From the NCBI GenBank assembly GCA_903813345.2, contig CAIIXF020000005.1, forward strand, positions 24,803,375 to 24,867,374: a stretch of 64,000 bases of DNA, given 5' to 3'. A program made the position numbers and the translations under genes. This DNA comes from Owenia fusiformis (lineage: Eukaryota > Annelida > Polychaeta > Sabellida > Oweniidae). Below are positions 1 through 12,800 of this stretch, one piece after another. The number at the start of each line of letters is the position of its first letter. Position 1 is the stretch's first letter. Below the pieces are notes generated by a model, which had not been told where the DNA came from, did no database searches, and saw only the letters and a list, made by a program, of their open reading frames with translations.

Positions 1-152
1 TTTTTAGAGTCAGTGTTCATTTCTTTATCAATAAACTTTTCAACCTGTCGTAGTTTCTCATCCTCACGATTATTGTATGCTGCGATTATTCTCCTTGTGT
101 TTTTGTCCAGCTCAGCTAGTTGTGTACTCCTACTTAGTCGTCGCTGGTTCAT
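1..152 (-). CDS. N-terminal part of an unidentified protein (partial, runs off the window)
   Basis: An open frame of 50 codons starts at ATG 152-150 and continues past base 1 without a stop. The peptide begins MNQRRLSRSTQLAELDKN and is rich in R, K, E and D, with a predicted helical or coiled-coil look (NNREDEKLRQVEKF). No family is recognised. The same strand as NUP107 is used, and the NUP107 stop lies 3.7 kb away. A six-codon upstream ORF (ATG 166-164, stop TGA 151-149) overlaps the proposed start as ATGA. An intron could end the exon before base 1. It could also be a chance open frame, but the composition looks coding. Confidence 0.4.
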   Translation of the reverse strand, partial: MNQRRLSRSTQLAELDKNTRRIIAAYNNREDEKLRQVEKFIDKEMNTDSK

Positions 153-1176
153 ACTTGCGAAGTCATACGCAACAAAAACAATGATTTATGTATACTTCAC
201 TTTTGTGCCTATCAGAATTTTAAGAACCACTAATCCTCGACTTAGAAACACAAACTTCCTAGTGTTTTTCAAGTTAATCATCGAACAAATAAATACATTA
301 ATATTATCTCTCAATGTATTGTCTATGGGGGACCATTCACAAAATCCCTATATTGTTAATAATCGTATTGTCTAATACATTATGTGATAAATTGTTTTCT
401 ATCTAGCACAAACATTTGTTTACTAAACCTTGTGGATTCCTTCCTTTGTCATGAACATATCCTGGCTCTTGTTGGTTGCTTGGTATAAATGTTATCAATA
501 ACAATAAACGGATCTTCATAGTGTAGAATGATACTTTATGTCTTTGTACATTGCTCTGGTGTTTAAGTCAAGTGTCCAATACTTCAGTTATAATATGAAA
601 TATTCCTGTTATCTAGATTCCTGTGATCTCATATCAACATACGGAGCGAACATTTGTATGGAAGAAATAACATCTATGTTGAAATAATATGTCTTTTTTA
701 TTGCATTTGTGTGTATATTTATTTGCATGTAAATTGATACAAATGTTTCCAATTCTTTTGAAATGTAACTTTATGACATTTTTTCATTCTAACCAGGTTT
801 TCAGAATGAAGAATAAAAACTGTTCTTTTAAAACAATTTCAACTTTTTCAATACAAAAGTAATAATAAAAATGTGTTTTCAATTTGTCAAAATATCTCCT
901 CACTCGTGCGATAAAACCGCTTCAAGACTTATCTTGATAATTGTTAACACAGTCACTGCCAAGTATCATTATATCTTGATATTGGGAGTGTTACATTTTG
1001 AAGTGTTAGTAGCATTTCTAGACACGCAATACTTAGGTAATGTTTTGTAATCAATATATCAATTCATTTTAATTTTAATATCACATCAAATATACCAATT
1101 ATTATGCAATTACAAGCAGGAACTATTTGGCACATACCACTCTACAAATCGCCAAAGATGATAATTCATATATTAA

Positions 1177-1325
1177 GTACAGTAAAATCTGTCTAAGTGG
1201 AATACATTTGGAACTTCTAAAAAGTGTTCCACTTGGGAGGTGTTCCACTTACAGAGGTTCATTTATCATTAAGTCAGTTCCGGTTCTTGAGTTGTTCCAC
1301 TTTACAGGTTTCACTATATTGTTCA
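1177..1325. mobile_element. Short MITE, pogo-like termini
   Basis: The left end reads TACAGTAAAATCTGTCTAAG and the right end is an inverted version, CTTTACAGGTTTCACTATA. Between them lie repeats of TGTTCCACTT in both orientations. A second member of the family is at 9783-9990. The CAGTAAAACCT-type termini resemble pogo/Tigger elements by general knowledge; superfamily assignment is inference. It has no coding capacity. Confidence 0.45.
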
Positions 1326-2592
1326 ATGATATGTTACATCTAACTTTAACCCAAACATGTTACAAAGACAACTCATTGACATACATAATAAGTTTAGTAC
1401 AGTTTTTAGTTTACAAGGTACTTTAATACAAATATTGATAAGCATTTCAAATTAAACAATAGACACTTGAACATATATCATATCTGAATGGCATGTTTTG
1501 TGATATTTTATTGTATCTTTATGAACTTGTCACTATTTAAATTAAAGGCAGAATCAGATCTAGCGGTTACTTTGATGCTTCATCTTGACAAAAATTGTTT
1601 CAATTTTAAAATATTTTGGGCTCATATCATTCCCATCGTCCGTACGCACGGCTTCAAAATCCAAAACATCTTCTTCCGAAAGTACGGATTTTCTAAAGTA
1701 TATACTTTAAAGATTTTTACAATAATGCGATTATTTATTTAAATATTTCCCCCCATTTTTGCACTTCGAATCTATTGACATTTTACAGGGTGCGCATACG
1801 TGGACATATGCGGTTTAAATCATTTACGAGTCCTGTGTCCATATATTGGATCAATTAACTTTTTTTAAATAACAGATTATTGAATATACAAAAATACATC
1901 AATTTACAATCGTGGTCTAGATTATGGGAATGAACAGAAACTATACCAGTGTTCCTCAATATGGCATGTCTGTCTAGTGTACTTGATGTGATAAACAACA
2001 AAAATAACTGAATTCTAAAATTAATCATTCTGATTTATCAGCGTCTCACTTTATCGAAGGCTTTGGTGAGATTCCAAAGGATAATACATGCTGTTGATCC
2101 CACAATGAAAATTGATTGCTTTTGAGAAATGCCCCCCTGATAGTAATCAACACTTGAAATAATAATCACATTTATTGCCTCGTTAATTAGCCCTCCATAG
2201 CAACAAGGCCCAATAATCAAAATTTTCTTAACAAAGGTAACATAATCACTTGTCTCTGGGGTTAAATGTCTTAATTAATTCATGATTGATATCATGGGTT
2301 CTATGTATTACAGGTAATAAGACATGCATTTGGCAAGTGTATTTGAGAAAATATACTGTAAACAATATCTCAATCAGTAAACAATATCTTCATGTTGCAT
2401 GTCAGAGCTGTTCATTTTAGGTGATATGTATATACAATAATATCATACTGTGCATCTTTTAAACAAGCATATTTTTATATCAACATGAAGAAGTGATTAC
2501 ATATTGTTCGAGCCACCATTTTTGGACTGACATACAGTATCTGTAACAATTTGCAATACAAGTCTCTATAGTAGATTTACACTAGGCATTAA

Positions 2593-3013
2593 CATGACAA
2601 AATGTCACCAACTAGTTGCTCACAATATTATGAGTTCAATCTTAAGTTTTGAATTTCTGAAAACTTGTAGATGATTTTGAAAAAAGGTCAATTTGAAGCA
2701 AGATGAAAAAAACCTTTATGACCTTGAAAAGGTCATAAAAGGTCAAACCTTTTTTTGCTGATTTTGAAAAAAAATTGATCAATTTTAAGCAAGTTGAAAA
2801 ACACCTTTTTTGACCTTGAAAAGGTCAAATCTCAAGTCAGATTTGAACTTCTGAAAACTTGTAGATGATTTTGAAAAAAATTAAGTCCGTCTAAACAGAA
2901 TTCGTTTAGTTATTGAAAGTTTTAAGAATTTGTTACAGACGCCGATCGCCAACCACCAACCAGTCAAAAAAAACCGAATACTACAACAGTATGTCACCAC
3001 TTTTTGGTGGTGA
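2593..3013. repeat. Dispersed repeat, copy 1 (AACATGxCAAAATGTCACCA family)
   Basis: The segment starts with GGCATTAACATG followed by CAAAATGTCACCA and ends near CAGTATGTCACCAC. The same two landmarks occur at 7868-7998 and 17688-17815, with a spacer of similar sequence. This copy appears to be interrupted by AAAGGTCAAA-type sequence. The inverted relation of the two ends suggests a MITE, but the ends are not defined precisely. Confidence 0.4.
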
Positions 3014-3832
3014 CATAATAGTAAATAGAAATATGGTTTTGAGCATATTTTATAAACTTTGAAATTCCTTAAAAATATGACTTTTGGGTAAATTCCCTTG
3101 AGAGCCCATGTCATAATTAAAAGCATGAAAAGTGGAATATATTTTTCTGGATGTGTTTTTAGTTATCATCATCAAACTCAAACAGGTAATCTAAAAATTG
3201 ATCCAATAAATCAAACAAATGGTTATTGAACTTTAGAGGACCTTGTCCCCATATATGCCATGTTACCTGACCCAAATTTAACACCTGGTAGTGGAACAGA
3301 GAACTAACCACTGGACCTTGGTTTATCTGGGTGGGCTGCATGTTAAAGTTCTTTCTATACTATGACTCTTGAGATTCTTGGGCAAACAGACCGTGATTAC
3401 ACAATTAATTACGATCAACAATTGAAGATTTCATTTTTTCTATTTATTACAAAATATACAATTGTACAATATTATTTCGTTTTATTTCTCGACTCTATTG
3501 GCCACTACATGCAGCTTATACATGCCTTTCATATTATCATGATGTTTCAAGCAAGTTGTAGCAATGACATTTATTTCAGTGGATTGTTTCTGCATTTTAA
3601 TAGCAATCTTATTTCAATTCCACTTTTTCTTTATCCCATGATTTCTTAACTAGAAAACAGCAACTCCCGATGTAGCAAAGTCATATGGCTTCTCACTCTC
3701 AAGAACTACTCAGATAATTAGATTAGTCAATTTTAAAGAATACATATATTATTATAGTTCTTGCAATGTTGGTCATATATATCCTGACTCATCCTTCTAT
3801 ATATATATATATCCTAAGGGGTCTTCCAGTGG

Positions 3833-6800
3833 TCAGGTTTGTGAATATCCCAAGGGGCCTTTTTGTTGGTCAAGAAGAATGAGGGATGATTCTCGGATTT
3901 TCTGTAGCAATTTCTGTAACTCATCTTTTCTGAAAACCTGTAATATAAAATGGTCATGAATCAGATAAGGTATGATAAGAGCACCAAACGAGTGCTGCCA
4001 AATAGAATTGGAGAGATGATCTATTATGTTGGGTTTGTTTATAGCTATATACTGGTAATAGAAACTGTGGAAAATTTTTATTTTAGACATTGACATACAG
4101 TTACAGAGAAATAATTGGCTCTGCAAAGGGGAGTTGAATATCTGAAGTGAACAAGAATGCTCAAGTCATGCAGGGTTGGGGATTTTCAAATCAAAATTTC
4201 CAGACTTTTTCCCTGATTCAAGCCTGAAATTCCCTGGTTCCCTAACCAAATGTGTTGTTTTTGATTAATATGAAGAAAAACTAAGTCAAAGAGATACACT
4301 GACTGCATGAGCTGATTTTGGTAATTTTCAAAATTGCACCAATTCAAATTCCCTCAGGATTCAAAAATTCCCTGGCAGTTTATATATGGTGTATCCCCTG
4401 TTATCCCACCCTAATGCTTTATACGATTGTATAATAGCATTGTATAACTGCAATATAAAACCAACACTCATCATATATAACTCTTTAGAACGATATACAA
4501 CTCCTGGATAGAGTATACGACTCCTGGGGAGCGTATACAACTCTTCCATTTGATATACAACTGCAGAGTTTAGATTAACGTTTTATTGATTAAAGAATAG
4601 TATGGGATAATAAGATCATATAATGGTTGATTGTGTATATCGGTATACTCTCGTGAGTATGATTTATTCACTCGTTCCTTCAGTCACTCGTGAATAGGTC
4701 ATATACTCGCTTGAGTATAAACACGATATACAGAATTAACCATTATATAACCTCATAATATCTAAGGGTATTCATTCCATTTGTAACACAACTTACAAGA
4801 TATAGTTTGTGTTGCTCAGATGCTATAAGATCTGCCAATTGTATTGCCTTTTTATACTGCTCAGTTATGTGCAGCACAGTATGTAAAAGGAAACATATAG
4901 TGGGTAAGCACAATTGCCGTAACAGCTTCATTTGATTTGCCCTTGATTCTTCCATTTGATCATCCTCCCTCATGTCAACCATCCAACCTCCATTCACAAA
5001 CATGAGTACATTATACATTTTCTCTTCTGTTGCCTGGAAAAACAAAAAATATTTAAATTAGAATTTTCTTGAGGGGATTCATTTGTTGTCACAAACAGAC
5101 CTGATATGACACAGTGATTGCAAGATGTTTGGAAGCTCAGTACTTCACTCCAAATTACTTACTTTTTTAACTCACTTGAGCAATGAAAAGAATATTTATG
5201 TTCATGTAGAGTATAAATATGGCTGTGAGAGTCGTACATGTAAAATTATTAATATAAAATTAATATGAATAAATATTGAGCCAATTAACACAAAACACAA
5301 TACCTAAGAAATTAATGGCTAATTTAAGTTAATTAGCTACTAGGTGCATTCATGCGCCTCTGGGCCTTTATATATATATATGAGATTTGTCATGGCCCCA
5401 GAGGCGCATCACCAAGCATTAAAAACCCTAGGCAAGTTGAGATTCTGAAAAACAACGGATCGGTTGTTTTTGCTTTTTTTCGGAGCTCCTTACCTTAATC
5501 TTTAAAATTTTTGGACCACTATGTAGCGACGTTGTTTGTCTTCAAATTGACCCTAGTTGTTATCATGTTTATCGTGGAAATTATATCAAGAAGTGTCTTT
5601 GTATTTTTCGGGTGAGAGAAAGTCGAACGAAAAAGTTGAGTTGACCTACATAATTTATGCGCATGCGTGATGTCACAAGTCACGTGACTAAATGAATCTG
5701 CATATGAATTAAGAGTCACTATCTCTGTTTGGTATTCCTTATTAAAACTAGAAACTAATTCTATAATAAAAGTCACTGTCTATAATGAGAATTCCTTAAT
5801 TAAACTTCAACATGTGTCAGTGTGATTCACTCCCGGGGATTCACTGTTGAATATTGCTTACTATGCAGTCTGATTGATATGAACTTTATGTAGTAAAATA
5901 GATGGCATCGTATACATTAGGGAATTCCCTATCTCTTCTCGCGAAGTCTCGTGCCGCTATAGAAAATTTTGAAATAATTTAAAAAGTGATGATTTTCCTA
6001 TAGTATCAGCGCAATTACATCGTGCATAACAACTTATGTATGGTAAGTTTAACAATTTATCATATAACATTACATTGGGACAAATATATTAAAAAAAACA
6101 AATGGGAATCAAAAGAAATCAACTCCAAAGTAGCGCTGGGTTCAAAAAAATTTAATTTTCTGAAGTTTGAGGATTTTAATACAGGTGCATCCACGGCTCT
6201 AGTGACCCTATCAAAACTCCGAGAGTCAAATAAGTCACTAGAGCCGTGGATCCACGTCTAATTAGCTACAAGAGTTTAGAATTTGACATAACTGTTAATT
6301 AGCTCAATTGGATATTATAATACCATCTCCAACTCATCTTCTTGGGCGAAAATAAGGCTCCAACTGGTGGTGTAAGCTGGGGAAGGAGGTGAGGGAAAAG
6401 AATCGAAATGTATAACTTACATTGATGTTTAAGGATTTTTTAAGGACCTAGGGAGAAGACCCTCCAACTTCAATCCTATCGATATCTCGTCTGAAGTCTC
6501 ATCTCGTACTCTCGAGATCTGAAGCTTGATGTTTTGTTCAGTGTAACTTACCAGAAACATTTACCTGGGATAACCGGGGAATGGTCTTCTCAGGGCTTGT
6601 TCATACCTAAACCTTAACCGACTCTCACATTGCCATAAATGAAATTATTGTCAATAATTTGAATATCCACTCCAATATAGCACTGGATTATATAGATGGC
6701 ACTGTTGATGATTTGGACAAGTTTTGGGTGAAAATTAGATTTGTGATTTCTATTTGAAATTATCCTCAGTCTACACAAAACCAGGTGAACACCTTTTAAT

Positions 6801-9800
6801 GAGGTTTATAGGTGTATAGTTCATCTTTCACTACCTTGGTCTGAATCATCAATGTATGGCGCCATCTATCAAGTTCCTGATGATATTCTTTCTCCATATG
6901 TTCATATGCGATTCTCTCACTAAAGTTGGTACCCTGTGGCACATCTGGCACAGCTGGTTTAGAATTATGATAATGTTCAAACCAATCATTGAACGAGTCA
7001 TGTGCATCCTGTAGAGAATAAAATTCATGATGTTATAAAATAAAATGCAAAGTACATATACAGACATATAGCTGAGTGTTTCAAAGTGAATTCATAAAGG
7101 ACGATTCTCGGTTTGGAGAACAGTCTCCTGGGCTAAAAAAAATTTTCATGAAAAATATAGAAATATTACCCAAATTAAACTATGAATATTCAAAAGAGGA
7201 CATTTAAATCTACAAGATGTAAAAATAACAAATTGGTCTGAAGCAGGGATAATGCTCAATTAGACTGATTCAATAAAATACAAGTCTTGATTTTGGGGAA
7301 AGAAGTTCATCAGTGTACTCCGCTAATATTTTTTTGCGAAAAATCTAAAAATATTACCCAAATTAAATTATGACTATTCAAAAGAAGACATGCAAATCTA
7401 TATTATGTAAAAAAATCAAATTTGTCCGAAGCAGGGATAATGCTCATTTAGATTGAAGAACTTCGTTCTCCAAACCGAGAATCGTCCTTTACCTTCACGT
7501 ATGGTCAAATCACATACTACTTTATTTCTAAAGATGTAGAATAGGGAGGTGATGTATATTTCTTTAATATCAAACTCTTAACCTATACAAAACAGACAAG
7601 GATATCTATTTTAGTCAAAGCACATACCAGGTATGCCTGAGTGCAGAGGTATTCTCTTATTGCATTTTCCTCCCTAGGTGGCAGCTCTGTAGAATCCGTC
7701 TGCATCTTCCAATTGCGATAAATGACATCAATAGAGTTTGCAGGAATTTTGTTAAAAACATCTCTGGCTGCTGAATGTTTCTTCAAAGCTGAAAATGAAT
7801 CCATAACCTTGATTAGCAAAGTAGTTCTGAGATAGTGTGCAGTTATCATATCCTTATTACACAATAATATATGGGACAGGGCATTAACATGCAAAATGTC
7901 ACCACCTGCCATTTGTTACCGATGCTGATATGATTATCAACCACCAGACACCATCCACAAAAAAGTTGGACACTATACCAATATGTCACCAAGTGACGTG
8001 AATAAAACTGAAATTCAACATTAAAAATAAATATTTTTGGTTTGCATTAAAGAGCACATTGGTTGAGTAATTGTAAAAATTGCTTATAACTTTTCAGTTT
8101 GACAAAAAAGAGATTTTCTACCTAGGAATGTTCTCATGACTGCATTCGCTTGCCTCAAGGCCTCAGCTCTCTGTGACGCATCAAACACCAGCCAATCAAT
8201 TGCTTCAATCTTCTGACGATCTTCCTAAAATACATAACAAAACAGATTAATACCATTATTGTATAACATAGATTTTTATAGTAACAGACACAGTTAAAGA
8301 CATCCATAATAATGTGAATGTACTATAAAAGTGGAACTCTTATACAAAGAGGGCATAAATCAACAATGTGAAATGGACTTTCAACTGAATGCAAGGTTAA
8401 GTTCAACTTAGCGACTGTGTCCAACATGTAATAAATACTCAAAACAGTGCTGTGTATTTACTGTACTTCTACTTAATTTAGTGCTACTTATTTTGGCAGA
8501 TTTGCTGTTTTGAACTTTCAATTTGGCGGACTTGCAATAATACAATATACTAATGGATTTACATGCAGAGATACTAGAATTCTGCGCTACAAAATTCTGC
8601 AAGCCAAAATATGAAATTCTGTAAAAATTTGGCATTTTATCGTGGCATTTTTCACAGTATTTTTTTTTTGAAATAGTGTGAAAATCAAAATTAAACCGCC
8701 ATATTTTCATATATTGGCAAGGAGCAATAAAAAACGAGTATCTAGTCTTAACATATTTCGTGACTCATATTAGGTGTTCCTTACAAATTGGGTTGAGACA
8801 GGTTGAAAAAATCCGATTCAGGTCAGCAAAATGACGTTTCATGTTATGACACCAATTCGGGTTGCGTGAATGCAATTTTTCAGATTGTTTGTTGAATGTC
8901 ATAGCAAGGTTTCTAAGGATCAATGAAGGCTTTGGAGATTGTATCTTGTAACTAAGTGATAACTTCCAGTAAATATGACGGATATTAAGATACTTTTTTG
9001 CATCTAAATCATGAAATCAATTGGCAAAAGACAGATAAGAGGGGTCTGGTGAACCAGAATGATTGATCATTTTATGCAATAGTCAGGCATTGTAATCTCA
9101 TTCTAAAGTGCAAATGTAAATATAGATGGCATGTGTAAAGACTGATTCACTGATATAAGATTCAAAAGGTGACAGGGTGATGCAGTTCCTTATTACAAAT
9201 GAAAAACTAAAATAAAATAAGAATCGCTGCACATTTTGATATAAATGGGCCGGTTATATTCTATTATTTCACTAAAATAAGTACAACAATGCTAGGTTAG
9301 CTTTCAGTTCAATTTATGTTCTAAAAGCATGAATTCCACGATAATTCCGCGAAAATCAACAGAAATTCAATATTCTGCAAATTTTTGCAAAAATAAAAAT
9401 TCTGCAATTTTTTTGCTACGGAGCGTAAAAACGGAATTCTAGTATCTCTGTACATGTTACTTAAATCACCTTGGAATTTTGCGGCTACTTAATTTGGAGG
9501 ACTTTAACAATTTGGCGAATCCACCAAATTAAGTAGAAGTACAGTAATCAAAGCATATTTCGATGCATCAATTCAACCTACTTGAGAAGTAGCAGCCCCA
9601 AGAGCAGACTCTGAATCTATAGTGAACTCCGCCATGTCCCTATTACGTATGTTCTCAACTACCATCTTGGTTATACTAGCTATATCTAGACCTGCATCCT
9701 CGGCATATCCAAGACACACTGGTCTCTCTTCCTTGTCGGTGATTCCTGGATTACAAACAATAATCGTATATACCTACCATATACTGTAAAACCTGTCTTA

Positions 9801-12800
9801 GTAAACACCTCTCTCTAGTGAACACCTGTGTTTAGTGAACACCACTTCAAGACACATTTTAAATTGACTCCTGTGTAAAATCTCTGTAGTGAACACCTAT
9901 CTATCTCTTTGTAGCGAACACTTACCTACAATGAACACTTTTTGTGGCTCTATAGGTGTGCACTATATACAGGTTTTACTATATATGGTATATTTTATTT
10001 GTAGTCTTATAGGGACCATGTCTGATCAAACACACAAATTGATTGGTTCCTTCAGATATGAGAATGGAACAAGAATGCCAATCAAAACTGTAAAATGAGA
10101 TATAAACATGTACGTCCTAGGTATCAATCATTTATTTATTCAAGGTCAGGGATTTTATTTTTTACAAATTCAATTAATAATGGCATTAAAAATGTACATA
10201 TGTACATAACTAAAGACATACCTTCTAGAAACCTAGCGTACCAGCGGATCTGTAGGTTCTCAGGTAAGGTAGATACATAGGTGGCAATTAATTGTTTGTG
10301 GCCATCCTGTATGAGATCTTGAACATATGCTTCCAGTATACCTACACACAACTCAGTCTGAAACAAATGGACAATATAACTAAAGCTTAAGGGCAGCATA
10401 TTGAAACCTTGGCCCAAAAGCCAAAGGGCCAAGATTTCACTATATATGTTGCCTGCTGAAATGAGGTTATTACTATTGACCAATTGAACAACCTCGGATA
10501 AAGACCACTATGGCTTGCAACTATTGCTGAGGTTAATATTTAGAGGTTATGTCACTATCGTGGCATATATGAACACTTTTTGTGTCATAGGTCAGAGGTC
10601 ACAGTGATATATGACCCGACCTTGGGAGGGACATTGATCTCTGAGAGCCGAGGGCATATATGCCACGATAGTGACATAAACGATTTATAACATACCTATG
10701 ATGATGTAGACTGGTCAGAGAGTACCGTTTTTTTATAGAATTGACAAACAAATGGTTTGAAAATGGCGCAGTTTTATCTTCTATTGATGGTTATGACGTC
10801 AGCGCCTTGACCAATTAGAAAGTTAGCGGGCGCGGGCTTTTCAAAACTTATATTGGCCCTCTGTCTTGTGTACACTTTGCACTATACATCATCATAGGTA
10901 TGTTATAAAGTAAAATATAAGCCTTCTAAACTAGTACTAATACCCTGAGAACAGGCCTTGCAAGATGGTGATAACAGGTATATTTAATTGCTCTTCATTT
11001 GCTGATATTTTAATGATGGCTTTGTGAACATCTTAAAACTTACACCAACAGAGGATGTTATACAACTATGGGATATGATTTCACAGTTTCAGGGGATTGA
11101 CGATTGAAAACAATTTCTGTAGAAATTTAGTGAGGCAAATGCCTCTCTTGCCTCATACCTAGCCTACATGGGAAGTGGGAGTTCAGAGAAGGTTATCATC
11201 AATCAGTACAAACATCACAATGTGTTTCAAATTAAACAAACAAGTTATTAAAAATGCTATACGAAATCACAACAAGGTGTCTTACCTTTGTTTCCATGGC
11301 TATACTCCTGAAGAACAAGACTAGATGTGCCATAAAGCGAACTAAATGGCGATTTAATCTGCTCTCCTCGTGTAACCATATATGGAATTGCTCAATCATA
11401 CCATCTATATCCTCCAGGATTATGAATTTTTGTATGATGTGAAACTTGTCGGCACACTCATCTCGTACTTTCTACAAATCAATCACACTGTTTTAATTTT
11501 ACAAATTCTAAAATATGTTCACATTCAGTGCCATTTGGATTGCTATTGCCATGTACGTGTAGTTACAAAGCTTTTGGCATCTCTAGCCATTCTTTATTTC
11601 CCATTGCACATTTGGTGTAAGAAGCTTACAACTAAAAATGTCACAACACAATATTTCAGTATAATATAGCCATCTCCTAATTTTTAACATTAGATGGCAA
11701 TATTGGATTTTCTGAAGCACAAATAAGTTATATGATACTTGTAACTCTACTAAAATATCTTTGGAGTGCAATATAGCCATTCTTTGAAAAGATCTCAAAT
11801 TAATGCCATTCATAAGAGTATAATAGAGTCATACTTCAGAGAGATCTCAAAACTTCTAGTTTTCTTGACTCCTTACTCATATTCATAAATACAAAGACCA
11901 TTCATCCACTTGTATTTTGCTATTTCCAAATGGACTGACTGAGTGACTGATGGACAGACAGACAGATGAATGGATGGACAGAGGGCTTCACTATATCACC
12001 TGTAACAAACTTTGTTCGTTGGGATAATAATTGAACAGTTTTGTGTGAAAAACTAGACTGGTATAATTTTCAAATTTAAATCAGCCATAACTTGCTAAAT
12101 TGCAACTTCTGTATACCTATTTCACTTTGAGTATATGGGATTGGGGTATACAACACAAAACTACTGAATATCAGACTTACATCATTTGCTGTGGATTGTA
12201 TCTCCATGAACACAGACTCGGGGGTTAACCTAGAAATATACCAACAAAAGAAAAATTTCAATATACACAATATAACACATCAATATGTACTTTAAATAAG
12301 TTGAATATGTACCCAAATGTTTCAGTACAGAGAAGTAAACCTGGAGGACTGGAGATTTTCTTGTAGACTACTGGCATGACATAAAATCTCCTTATATGTT
12401 AGTGCTTGAGGAAGCTTCAAAAACCTTATAATTTTTTAAATTCATTTTATTTAAGATATTATAAAATAACATCGTTTAGTTTTAAAATACAAATTATAAG
12501 TTAATGACAGAGAGGAAGGGAGACAGGGAAGTACCATATTCACTTAATGTTACACAAGTATACAATAAGTTAACATATAACTCACACTTTATCAGCATAT
12601 CCTCTAGGTAATGCATGTAGTTTCCTATCTAGTGTAGAGTTGAGGCGAATCTCTTGTTCAACCTGGTTGTCAACCATAGTTTTATAATAGGCCCACAGAT
12701 AGTCCTTCCAAGACTCACATGCTGGCAGAATATGCTTCAAGTTTCCACTTAGTGATGCATAGATAGCCTTCTCATATATACTGAAGCTCTCCTGAAATTA

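Larger units (their letters stand above)
153..3832. other. Intergenic or 3'-flanking DNA with scattered repeats
   Basis: This AT-rich stretch lies between the edge gene and the last NUP107 exon. It holds the NUP107 3' UTR (length not determined), a pogo-like MITE at about 1177-1325, a dispersed repeat at about 2593-3013, and repeated tracts of the type AAAGGTCAAA at 2680-2880 that resemble sequence at 47.5-47.7 kb. No conserved coding exon is visible. The longer open frames here have no coding character. Confidence 0.5.

Noticed and set aside
3792-3813. AT microsatellite near the NUP107 stop codon
   Set aside because: Too short and common to be informative.
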